NCBI GenBank assembly: GCA_016290215.1
Contig: JAEETH010000031.1
Span: 1-37,409 of the forward strand
Length of the DNA: 37,409 bases
Reading direction: 5' to 3'
Source of the DNA: Bacteroidales bacterium
Lineage (GTDB): Bacteria > Bacteroidota > Bacteroidia > Bacteroidales > F082
Below, in pieces: positions 1 through 6,338 of the stretch; within the stretch, counting starts at the first letter, position 1; each line of letters begins with the position of its first letter. Under the pieces are notes generated by a model. The model did not search any database. It was given only the letters and a program-made list of their open reading frames with translations, and had not been told where the DNA came from. A program made the translations under genes and the position numbers.

Positions 1-111
1 GTGCCCAAGTTCCACGAGCGCGTCGATTGGGCGTATATCATCCACCCAAGGAATCTCACTGTAAACGAGAAACGAATTTCCATCCCGCCCTATATGGCCA
101 TTTGCATCTGA
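1..111 (+). CDS. C-terminal fragment of an unidentified protein
   Basis: Frame 1 is open from the window edge to a TGA at 109-111 and gives 36 residues ending SIPPYMAICI. The composition is protein-like (mixed charged, aromatic and proline residues) and a bidirectional terminator hairpin follows about 75 bases later, which fits the end of a plus-strand gene. The upstream part lies outside the window and I do not recognise the family from the tail. The other two plus frames carry no comparable short C-terminus that fits the terminator position, so this frame is preferred, with moderate confidence. Confidence 0.5.
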   Translation: MPKFHERVDWAYIIHPRNLTVNEKRISIPPYMAICI

Positions 112-118
112 AAACGCC

Positions 119-140
119 GTTATCCCTGCGCATTGTCAAA
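119..140 (+). repeat. Direct repeat copy A (gttatccctgc type)
   Basis: The 22 bases starting gttatccctgcgcattg recur at 3462-3483 with 20 of 22 identical. A shorter copy of its second half (tgcgcattgtcaaaa) follows at 161-175. The two long copies bracket the AT-rich lipoprotein pair. Confidence 0.6.
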
Positions 141-160
141 GATTTTAGGGTTTCTATGAT

Positions 161-175
161 TGCGCATTGTCAAAA
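161..175 (+). repeat. Partial copy of the same intergenic repeat
   Basis: The 15 bases tgcgcattgtcaaaa repeat the right half of the copy at 119-140, 33 bases further on. This suggests a small dispersed intergenic repeat rather than a coding relic. Confidence 0.5.
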
Positions 176-183
176 ACGACATG

Positions 184-212
184 AAAAAAGCCGACATTGC
201 TGCCGGCTTTTT
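184..212. terminator. Bidirectional rho-independent terminator
   Basis: AAAAAGCCG (185-193) pairs with CGGCTTTTT (204-212) around a 10-base loop. It has a T-run in both directions, so it can end both the plus-strand gene at 1-111 and the minus-strand WG-repeat gene whose stop codon is at 231-233. Confidence 0.8.
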
Positions 213-230
213 CCATACTATACTATTCAG

Positions 231-2279
231 TTATTCCAGATGTGTATATTGTTTCGACACCCACAATTCATTACCATTAAAGTCAATCTTGTAAAAATCG
301 TCCGACTCGCCAAGGTATCTAAATTTGTCACCAACATTAGGATGACGGTTCGTGCCATCAGGCCATTTAAAGGTATCTGAACTTGTTGAAGGACCCAAGC
401 GGAGGCGTAATTGCGAACCCTCTATAACAACAAATTGGCTTACACCGCTATTGACTTGTTGATGAAATTCAGGCGATGAACTTGCATTATTTTGGGTTGG
501 ACTGAAAAATCCTCCATGCAAATTTATCACAGCTCCTTTGAAACCTTTCGTTTCATTAGTTACTCTACTTATCGTGCTTCCAACCTTGATGGTAAAATTC
601 CCTTCGTTCAACACATCACTTATCCACTCACAATAATCATAATCCGAAACTATACCACCGGCTCCATACTCTTTATAAGGCACTCTAAGTGTTTGACCAT
701 CGGAATCTCTTCTGATAACGATGTCCGTATCCCAGGTAATATCTTCTTCCTGTACTATTCTAAAGCCTTCTTTGCTAAACATTATCCTAATATTTACATC
801 CCAATTCTCAGGAGTATAAACGCCTGGAAGGGAAATATAAACGTATGGATAATTGTAATCTTTCTCATTGAATTCGTTTACAAAATAGTCCTCCTTCCAA
901 TTGCCACATTGTACTTTACCGTCTGGCATTACCCTTATCGCATGTTCTAAATCGTACACTCCTGGGATTTCAAGAACAAACAGCGCAGAAGAAACTTCAT
1001 CTTTTTCTGGATAATACCTCATAAACCCTATCATTTCTTCATCAATAGTATTATCAACACATGTATAACACCTGTCTTCTTCATTATAATAAGTTCTACC
1101 TTGTGAATTGTCCCATTCCTGATTTTTCAAAACATCATACCATTTCTTTCCATATTTCTCTATCAATGCTTCACGGTAATCATTGTCAAGAAGATAATCT
1201 CGAATGCTATAACGATCTCTCGCCCCCCAAGAAAATAGTTTTTCAAAATAACTCACATTCCTATTGATTAGCAGATTCCCCTTTTTATCTACATAGTTAT
1301 CGCCTTCGTTATAAATGATTACTTTTGCTATGCCATCGTGAAATTCAGTTGCCTTGCAAAACAACGAATCAATCACCATTTTTTCATTCTTATCAATATA
1401 ATAATACTTCCTGCTCTTCAACGAACCATCTCTAAAACAACAAACAGCTGCCAATCCTTCTGAAAAGCTACTTGCCAGGTTATATTTTGGCTGTATTACA
1501 ACCCTTCCCGTTTTATCAATGTAACCATATCGATTATTCTCATTCAATATCAAGGCTAAGCCGTCCGAAAATTGTTCCGCTTCATCATATTTAGGTTCAA
1601 TTACAATTTTCCCAGTTCTATCAATATAACCATATTTGTCATCTATTTTCACGCGAGCAAGTCCCTCTGAAAACATCAAATCATCATCCCAAGACAATCC
1701 TTCTGGTAATTTATCAATCACGACATTACCTTTTTTGTCAATACAGACAGGATGCTCGTAATCTATCCATACAAAAGCCATACCTTCATTAAAATCATTA
1801 ACCCCAATATAATTTGCAGCATCAATTACCACATTTCCTCTTTTGTCAATGCAACAAATGTCCCCATTTATTACAACCCATGCTAAACCATCAGAATAGT
1901 CACTGGCACTTTCATATTTAAATGCTAGTACTTGATTGCCATTTTTATCGAAATAGCCATATTTTCCTTTGTTACCAACCATCACCATTCCATCTGACAT
2001 TTTGCCTACAAATTCCAATCCTTCTCCGTCAATTACAAATGCTCCGGTTTTATTAATGTAACCAGTTTTATCGCCTATTTTCACGCAAGCAAGTCCTTCT
2101 GAAAATTGTTCTGCATCATCAAATTGAGGTTCAATGACCACATTGCCTTTTCTGTCCATATAGCCGTATTTACCCCTAAAATCGTAAACGAGCAAACCAT
2201 TTGAAGTTTTACTGTTACAACCAAACAATCCTAATAGGCTGATTGCAACTAATGTCATAGTTTTTGTGATTCTGTTCAT
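231..2279 (-). CDS. WG-repeat lipoprotein with C-terminal SH3-like domain
   Basis: The 682-aa product begins with a lipoprotein signal peptide (lipobox LFGC, Cys21), so it should be membrane-anchored outside the cytoplasm. Residues about 30-350 hold nine WG-type repeats, each a beta-hairpin unit of the pattern YGYIDKTGxVVI followed by a FSEGLA element; examples are YGYMDRKG, TGYINKTG and YGYFDKNG. A middle part (about 360-610) is unrecognised. The last 70 residues (LRLRLGPS to ELWVSKQY) look like an SH3b domain, often a peptidoglycan or ligand-binding module. WG repeats have no fixed enzymatic role and are probably binding scaffolds. The gene lies 79 bases downstream of another lipoprotein gene on the same strand, so they are probably co-transcribed. 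Both are visibly more AT-rich than the housekeeping genes to the right. The start is the ATG that gives a complete signal peptide. Confidence 0.85.
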   Translation of the reverse strand: MNRITKTMTLVAISLLGLFGCNSKTSNGLLVYDFRGKYGYMDRKGNVVIEPQFDDAEQFSEGLACVKIGDKTGYINKTGAFVIDGEGLEFVGKMSDGMVMVGNKGKYGYFDKNGNQVLAFKYESASDYSDGLAWVVINGDICCIDKRGNVVIDAANYIGVNDFNEGMAFVWIDYEHPVCIDKKGNVVIDKLPEGLSWDDDLMFSEGLARVKIDDKYGYIDRTGKIVIEPKYDEAEQFSDGLALILNENNRYGYIDKTGRVVIQPKYNLASSFSEGLAAVCCFRDGSLKSRKYYYIDKNEKMVIDSLFCKATEFHDGIAKVIIYNEGDNYVDKKGNLLINRNVSYFEKLFSWGARDRYSIRDYLLDNDYREALIEKYGKKWYDVLKNQEWDNSQGRTYYNEEDRCYTCVDNTIDEEMIGFMRYYPEKDEVSSALFVLEIPGVYDLEHAIRVMPDGKVQCGNWKEDYFVNEFNEKDYNYPYVYISLPGVYTPENWDVNIRIMFSKEGFRIVQEEDITWDTDIVIRRDSDGQTLRVPYKEYGAGGIVSDYDYCEWISDVLNEGNFTIKVGSTISRVTNETKGFKGAVINLHGGFFSPTQNNASSSPEFHQQVNSGVSQFVVIEGSQLRLRLGPSTSSDTFKWPDGTNRHPNVGDKFRYLGESDDFYKIDFNGNELWVSKQYTHLE

Positions 2280-2358
2280 TTTTCAATCCCTAAATATGTG
2301 CCGGGCGCAACTTTTTATTGTTATTATTTCTATGCTTATTGACGAGTAATTCATTATT

Positions 2359-2976
2359 TTACCAAAGTCCTATAGTTTGGGCTTTAACGATTAAATCCAG
2401 CACTCCTTCTATCCGAGTCATCACTTGATCGTAATCTTTTTTCTGTTCTCCTTTTGTGATACTCATATCAGAAATCACAATACCATCAACTTGTTCATAT
2501 ATCTTTCTTTTCGCTTTGTATTCTTTGGCACCCCACAAAGTTCTTTTATCTTTTATCAGCAAATCCTCTGTGGTTTGTTTCTCCGATTTCAATACGCTTT
2601 CAATAACATTGTTATCCAACACTGTTTTACACAGAGGCAAATATAATTCCGATCCATAAGCATCGCAAAAAGCCACCTTTGCACTTCCCATTCGTGGATC
2701 AAGATATGCCTCAAATTCTTCATCGCCCCCTGTAATTGCACTCCATGGCGCAGTATTCCTAATAGGCACAACAGCTCTGACTTCCCATAAATCATCCATG
2801 ACTTCAACTAACATTACTTTGGCATCACCTGCCACTTCTATGAAGTCCTTGTGTTCTCCTGATAATTTAACATGGCTCGCTGGTATAACTTTGACTTGTG
2901 GCTTTTTGCTGCATGATGGAAATAAGGTACAGCAAAACAAGGCTAAGACAGAGATAATAATAACAGTTTTTCGCAT
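2359..2976 (-). CDS. Lipoprotein of unknown function
   Basis: The 205-aa product has a clear lipoprotein signal (hydrophobic stretch residues 4-19, lipobox FPSC, Cys22). The mature part has a short central region resembling a beta-rich domain (WEVRAVVPIRN) and a Lys-rich segment near residues 140-190 (KDKRTLWGAKEYKAKRK). I do not recognise a family. It is upstream of the WG-repeat lipoprotein on the same strand, so the two may be one unit, and it shares the AT-rich base use of that gene. The 5' side is a long gene-free stretch containing a large stem-loop. Confidence 0.7.
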   Translation of the reverse strand: MRKTVIIISVLALFCCTLFPSCSKKPQVKVIPASHVKLSGEHKDFIEVAGDAKVMLVEVMDDLWEVRAVVPIRNTAPWSAITGGDEEFEAYLDPRMGSAKVAFCDAYGSELYLPLCKTVLDNNVIESVLKSEKQTTEDLLIKDKRTLWGAKEYKAKRKIYEQVDGIVISDMSITKGEQKKDYDQVMTRIEGVLDLIVKAQTIGLW

Positions 2977-3055
2977 AGCAATCTTTTACGGCCTATAGTC
3001 TCCCTGATTCGGCACAACATACTATAAGAAGGCTAGGAAACTTGAATTGCACCTA

Positions 3056-3136
3056 TTTTCAATATGCAGGCTCTGGAACACCTTTGAGAATAAAATAGAT
3101 ACTGTTCACCTAGCCTGTATGTATTCATATTGAAAA
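3056..3136. repeat. Large interrupted inverted repeat / stem-loop
   Basis: TTTTCAATATG (3056-3066) pairs perfectly with CATATTGAAAA (3126-3136), and CAGGCT (3067-3072) with AGCCTG (3112-3117). An 8-base bulge lies on one side only. Inside, GAACA (3076-3080) pairs with TGTTC (3103-3107). That gives 22 base pairs in three blocks on one axis. It sits 80 bases upstream of the minus-strand lipoprotein gene, so it could be in its 5' leader, but it could also be a small palindromic insertion element. Confidence 0.55.
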
Positions 3137-3266
3137 TTATTGAATACAACTCAGACCGGCTAACCCGTATCTTGCATCCATTCTCAAAATTTTCCAGATT
3201 TTGCATATTGGGACACAAGCACAAATTGCCTTCAACTGCTCGGATGTCTCCCCGAACAATCAGCGG

Positions 3267-3274
3267 CAAATATA
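3267..3274 (-). promoter_or_regulatory. Possible -7 box for the lipoprotein pair
   Basis: Read on the minus strand this is TATATTTG followed by CC, which matches the Bacteroidetes TAnnTTTG element. No good -33 TTG is visible at the usual distance. If used, it would give a leader of about 285 bases containing the stem-loop at 3056-3136. Confidence 0.35.
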
Positions 3275-3429
3275 CGAAGAATTTGGAATTGCTATTATTT
3301 TTGAAAGATTTTTGAAGAATTTATCTGCGATGAATGCAAAGCATTTCTTTCTTTGCAAAGCAAATCCCATGACAATTTATCTGGACTGCTTCGTGCCTCG
3401 CAGTGACGCAAAGCGACAACAAGCCTAAG

Positions 3430-3459
3430 CGAGCTGCTCCGATTGGGGCGGCTCGTTTT
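3430..3459 (+). terminator. GC-rich hairpin with short T-run
   Basis: An 11-pair stem (CGAGC plus six further pairs, two of them G-U) closes on a GATT loop at 3441-3444 and is followed by TTTT. It is terminator-shaped for plus-strand transcription, although no plus-strand gene directly precedes it. It may protect the downstream T9SS gene from read-through. Confidence 0.45.
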
Positions 3460-3461
3460 GT

Positions 3462-3483
3462 GTTATCCCTGCACATTGCCAAA
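3462..3483 (+). repeat. Direct repeat copy B (gttatccctgc type)
   Basis: This matches the copy at 119-140 in 20 of 22 bases and in the same orientation. It lies on the far side of the AT-rich lipoprotein pair. Confidence 0.6.
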
Positions 3484-3520
3484 ACTTAAAACTTTTCCAT
3501 CAGTGATGTGAATTTTTTGG

Positions 3521-3528
3521 TATTTTTG
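3521..3528 (+). promoter_or_regulatory. -7 box (TATTTTTG) for the T9SS cargo gene
   Basis: TATTTTTGC fits the Bacteroidetes -7 consensus and lies 50 bases ahead of the ATG at 3579. No clear -33 TTG is present. Confidence 0.5.
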
Positions 3529-3578
3529 CACCTTAATTAATAATTGCTCAAACTAACTATACTCAACTGGCTACTACA

Positions 3579-4208
3579 ATGAAAAAAGTATTCGCTCTCA
3601 TCGCTGCTATCGTACTGTGTTTCAACCTAAACGCACAAAATCCAACCGATGAAGAAGTGATTGTCACCCCCGACTCACTTCATCTTTTTTTCTTCGCCTG
3701 CTCACCTCACGGCGAGAGAGTGACCATTATCAACAACACCTCTGAGGAGTTGGTCATTAACCGATTCTATGCTGACAACTTCCATGTAGAGTGCCTTTAC
3801 TTTGGCGAAAACATTGCCGACGAAGGTTTCATCCTGCCATGTGGCGACACCCTAAATCTTTATGTCTATGCGTCTCCCCTCGACAAAGCGCAGCAGGACG
3901 CGTATGGTGAACTTATCATAGACACGGATTTTGGCATTTATACCATTACCTTGTTCTACGAAACCACTTTAGGGATACACGAAAACCAAACTTCATTCAG
4001 TCTTTTCCCCAATCCAACCAAGGAAACCTTCACCATTAGAGGAGATGGACTTGGAAAAGTGACTTTATACAATGTGTTAGGTCAAGAAGTGGATGTTTTC
4101 GAATCATCTGGTTCGGAAATCAAGATTTCGACCTCTCCATACCAAAATGGCATATATTTTGTAAAGAACAGCGACGGAATTACAAAACGCATAATTATTG
4201 CACATTAA
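3579..4208 (+). CDS. Small secreted protein with T9SS type A sorting domain
   Basis: This 209-aa product carries a Sec signal peptide (residues 1-20, ending LNAQ). The last 69 residues form a typical type IX secretion C-terminal sorting domain: it starts SLFPNPTKE, has the middle motif VTLYNVLGQEV and ends with the YQNGIYFVK...KRIIIAH strands. Residues about 30-130 look like a small beta-sandwich resembling choice-of-anchor/Ig-like cargo (TIINNTSEELVINRFY). It should cross the outer membrane and be attached to the cell surface or released. No catalytic motif is visible. It lies 31 bases before the next gene and probably shares its transcript. Confidence 0.8.
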   Translation: MKKVFALIAAIVLCFNLNAQNPTDEEVIVTPDSLHLFFFACSPHGERVTIINNTSEELVINRFYADNFHVECLYFGENIADEGFILPCGDTLNLYVYASPLDKAQQDAYGELIIDTDFGIYTITLFYETTLGIHENQTSFSLFPNPTKETFTIRGDGLGKVTLYNVLGQEVDVFESSGSEIKISTSPYQNGIYFVKNSDGITKRIIIAH

Positions 4209-4239
4209 ACTTAACAACAAATAAAAAATCCTTTAAAAA

Positions 4240-5043
4240 ATGAAGAAAAACTTTAGAAGATTTGCCCCCGTGGCACTCGTCCTCATCGGACTGGCTACCC
4301 TTTCATTCATGGCCAAAGAGACCGTCACCCTTAGACTGCATCCCCAACAAGGCAAGAGCTACACCATCAACTCCAAGGCCACCTCAATGAGCCTGATGGA
4401 AGTGCAAGGCCAAACCATGAACATGTCACAAACGATGGAAACCAACCAATCCTTCACCATCAAGGAAGCCAACGACACGCAAAGCGTCATCGAATCACAA
4501 ATTGAATCCATGAAAATGAGCATCTCACAAATGGGCATGAAGTTCGAGTATGACTCCGAGCACCCCGAGAAGACCAGCCCGATGATTGCTGACCAGACAA
4601 AAGAATTAGAAAAAACCATCAAGAAGCCTGTCGATCTTACATACGACGCCATGGGTAACATGATTTCAGAAAAGGATGAAGAAGACATGAACTCCTTAGG
4701 CAACGTCATCATCAAGATGCCTGAAGAGCCCATCAGCGAGGGTAGCACCTGGACCACCAGCAACACCCAAGGCGTCAGCGGTATGGAATTCACCGTCGAG
4801 TTCACCTACACTGTCACCTCCATCAGCAAGAAGAGCATCGAGGTCAGCTTCACGGGCAACATCCTGAAGAACAACGACAACATCACCGGCACCTACAATG
4901 GTACGGCCAGCATCAATCCTGCCACTGGTATCATCACCAAGAGCAGCACCAAGAGCAACATTTCGATGACTATCTCACAGCAAGGCTTAACCATCCCGAT
5001 GACCATCAATGGGAACAGCACCGTCACAGTTGCCGAGAAATAA
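4240..5043 (+). CDS. Exported Met-rich protein, DUF6263-like
   Basis: The 267-aa product has an N-terminal hydrophobic signal or anchor (about residues 10-25, no lipobox) followed by a soluble beta-rich domain. Strand patterns such as GKSYTINSKAT, EGSTWTT and YNGTASINPATGIITKS resemble the Bacteroidetes DUF6263 family; that assignment is from memory of the pattern, not a search. Residues about 48-120 are unusually rich in methionine, with MS and MN pairs. The function is unknown, probably a periplasmic or surface protein. It is downstream of the T9SS cargo gene in the same direction and ends at a strong palindromic terminator. Confidence 0.7.
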   Translation: MKKNFRRFAPVALVLIGLATLSFMAKETVTLRLHPQQGKSYTINSKATSMSLMEVQGQTMNMSQTMETNQSFTIKEANDTQSVIESQIESMKMSISQMGMKFEYDSEHPEKTSPMIADQTKELEKTIKKPVDLTYDAMGNMISEKDEEDMNSLGNVIIKMPEEPISEGSTWTTSNTQGVSGMEFTVEFTYTVTSISKKSIEVSFTGNILKNNDNITGTYNGTASINPATGIITKSSTKSNISMTISQQGLTIPMTINGNSTVTVAEK

Positions 5044-5059
5044 AAGCACTGCTTAAACG

Positions 5060-5095
5060 ACAAAAAAACCAGCGGAATTCCGCTGGTTTTTTTGT
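5060..5095. terminator. 36-base perfect palindrome, bidirectional terminator
   Basis: The sequence around CCAGCGGAATTCCGCTGG is flanked by seven A and seven T, making a fully symmetric palindrome with T-runs on both sides. It lies between the convergent stop codons of the DUF6263-like gene (5043) and dnaN (5116) and can serve both. Confidence 0.92.
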
Positions 5096-5115
5096 GCCTT
5101 AAAAGAACAGCATAC

Positions 5116-6243
5116 TTAAGCGTTGAGCATCACAGGCATAAGGAGCATCAACAGATCCTCGGCCTCATTTGCATTGTCGACAGGAGTAAGGATGCCAGCA
5201 CGGTTGGGAGCCGACATCTCTAACTTCACCTCATTGGAATCGAAGTTGCCCAACATCTCTTGGAAGAAACGCGAGTTGAAGCCGATTTCCATATCGTCGC
5301 CCGTGTAGCTGCATGCGAGGCGTTCCTTGGCTTCGTTGTAAAAGTCGACATCCTCAGCCGTCAGCATGATTTCCTGACCCGTAATGCGGAATCGCACCTG
5401 ATGGGTGGCCTTGCTCGAGAACACTGCCACACGACGAATGGCCGAAAGGAAGGTCTGACGGTCGATGGTCAGCTGGTTGGGGTTGCTCTTCGGGATGACC
5501 GCTTCATAATTCGGATAACGGCCTTCGAGCAGGCGGCAAATCAGCACATAATCGCCAAACACATACGAGGCGTTGGTCTTGTTGAACTCGATACGAACAG
5601 GTTCGTCGGCGAGACCAGCAAGGATGTTCTTCAGCTGGTTGATGGGTTTTTTCGGCATGATGAACGAGGCCACCACATCCGACTTGACATCCATCCTTCT
5701 GTAACGCACCAACTTGTGGGCATCGGTGGCAACGAAGGTCAGATAATTCTCAGTCATCTCCATAAACACGCCCGACATAATAGGACGAATCTCATCCATA
5801 CCAGTAGCGAAGACGGTCTTCTCGAAGCCACGTGCCAACACATCGGCAGGGATTTCCCACACCGAAGTATCCGTCATCACGGGCAGCTGCGGGAACTCAT
5901 CGCTCTTATGGCCAGCCAATTTATAACGGCCTTCACCTGCAATCAATTCAACGGCCAACGTGTTGTTATCCACATTGATGGTAATCGGCACATCGGGGAA
6001 GTTCTTCATGATTTCGAGCAAGAGGCGCGCCGGAATCGTCACCTCGCCCGTGCCTTCCACCATATCAGGAACCATGCTCACCGACATCGTCACATCAAGA
6101 TCGGAGGTCGTGATTTTCAGTTCGTTCTCGGTCAACTGAAACAAGAAGTCGTCCAAAATCGGGAGGGTGTTTTTCGTACCGATGACACCGCTCAACGCTT
6201 GGAGATTCTTCAATAACTTAAGGCTTGATACTATGAATTTCAT
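5116..6243 (-). CDS. dnaN: DNA polymerase III beta subunit (sliding clamp)
   Basis: This is the 375-aa ring-forming processivity factor that tethers DNA polymerase III to DNA. The length matches the family. Three repeated clamp domains can be followed at about 1-120, 128-245 and 248-375, with recognisable pieces such as MKFIVSSLKLLKNLQALSGV, TKNTLPILDDFLF, YKLAGHKSDEFPQLP (domain 1) and RMDVKSDVVASFIMPKKPI (domain 2). The C-terminus LLMLLMPVMLNA is the Bacteroidetes variant of the usual 'MPMR/MPV' tail. It follows the 1552-aa protein gene by 95 bases on the same strand, so it may be read through from tpiA or have its own promoter in that gap. Confidence 0.97.
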   Translation of the reverse strand: MKFIVSSLKLLKNLQALSGVIGTKNTLPILDDFLFQLTENELKITTSDLDVTMSVSMVPDMVEGTGEVTIPARLLLEIMKNFPDVPITINVDNNTLAVELIAGEGRYKLAGHKSDEFPQLPVMTDTSVWEIPADVLARGFEKTVFATGMDEIRPIMSGVFMEMTENYLTFVATDAHKLVRYRRMDVKSDVVASFIMPKKPINQLKNILAGLADEPVRIEFNKTNASYVFGDYVLICRLLEGRYPNYEAVIPKSNPNQLTIDRQTFLSAIRRVAVFSSKATHQVRFRITGQEIMLTAEDVDFYNEAKERLACSYTGDDMEIGFNSRFFQEMLGNFDSNEVKLEMSAPNRAGILTPVDNANEAEDLLMLLMPVMLNA

Positions 6244-6281
6244 ATTGTTAGGTATTTATTAATCTTTCAAAATTGAAGTTG

Positions 6282-6289
6282 TAAAAATA
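6282..6289 (-). promoter_or_regulatory. Possible -7 box for dnaN
   Basis: On the minus strand this reads TATTTTTA, one base from TAnnTTTG, 38 bases ahead of the dnaN ATG. No -33 element is visible, so this is weak. Confidence 0.3.
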
Positions 6290-6338
6290 CAAATAATTGA
6301 GACACGGAGGCATGTTTTTGACGAAAAAACATCAATTT

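Larger units (their letters stand above)
2977..3578. other. 602-base gene-free region
   Basis: No convincing gene was found. It holds, in order: a large imperfect stem-loop (3056-3136), a TATATTTG box on the minus strand (3267-3274), a stretch resembling the 'gcttcgtgcctcgca(a/g)tgacg' text that recurs in many bacterial intergenic regions (about 3387-3409), a GC-rich hairpin (3430-3455), a copy of the gttatccctgc repeat (3462-3483) and a plus-strand promoter box (3521-3528). Short open frames of 60-75 codons here show no family features or signal peptides. Confidence 0.6.

Noticed and set aside
3201-3428. 75-codon open frame containing YLDCFVPRSDAK
   Set aside because: This peptide resembles the translation of the 'gcttcgtgcctcgcagtgacg' text that recurs in intergenic regions of many genomes. 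No promoter or other coding evidence.
2977-3578. Search for a tRNA, rRNA fragment or CRISPR array in the gene-free stretch
   Set aside because: No cloverleaf with T-loop GTTCGA-type text, and no regularly spaced direct repeats with unique spacers.
6312-6332. AT-rich hairpin between the 1552-aa gene and dnaN as a terminator
   Set aside because: The stem is eight pairs of mostly A-T and no T-run follows on the minus strand, so it is weak. Read-through into dnaN stays possible.
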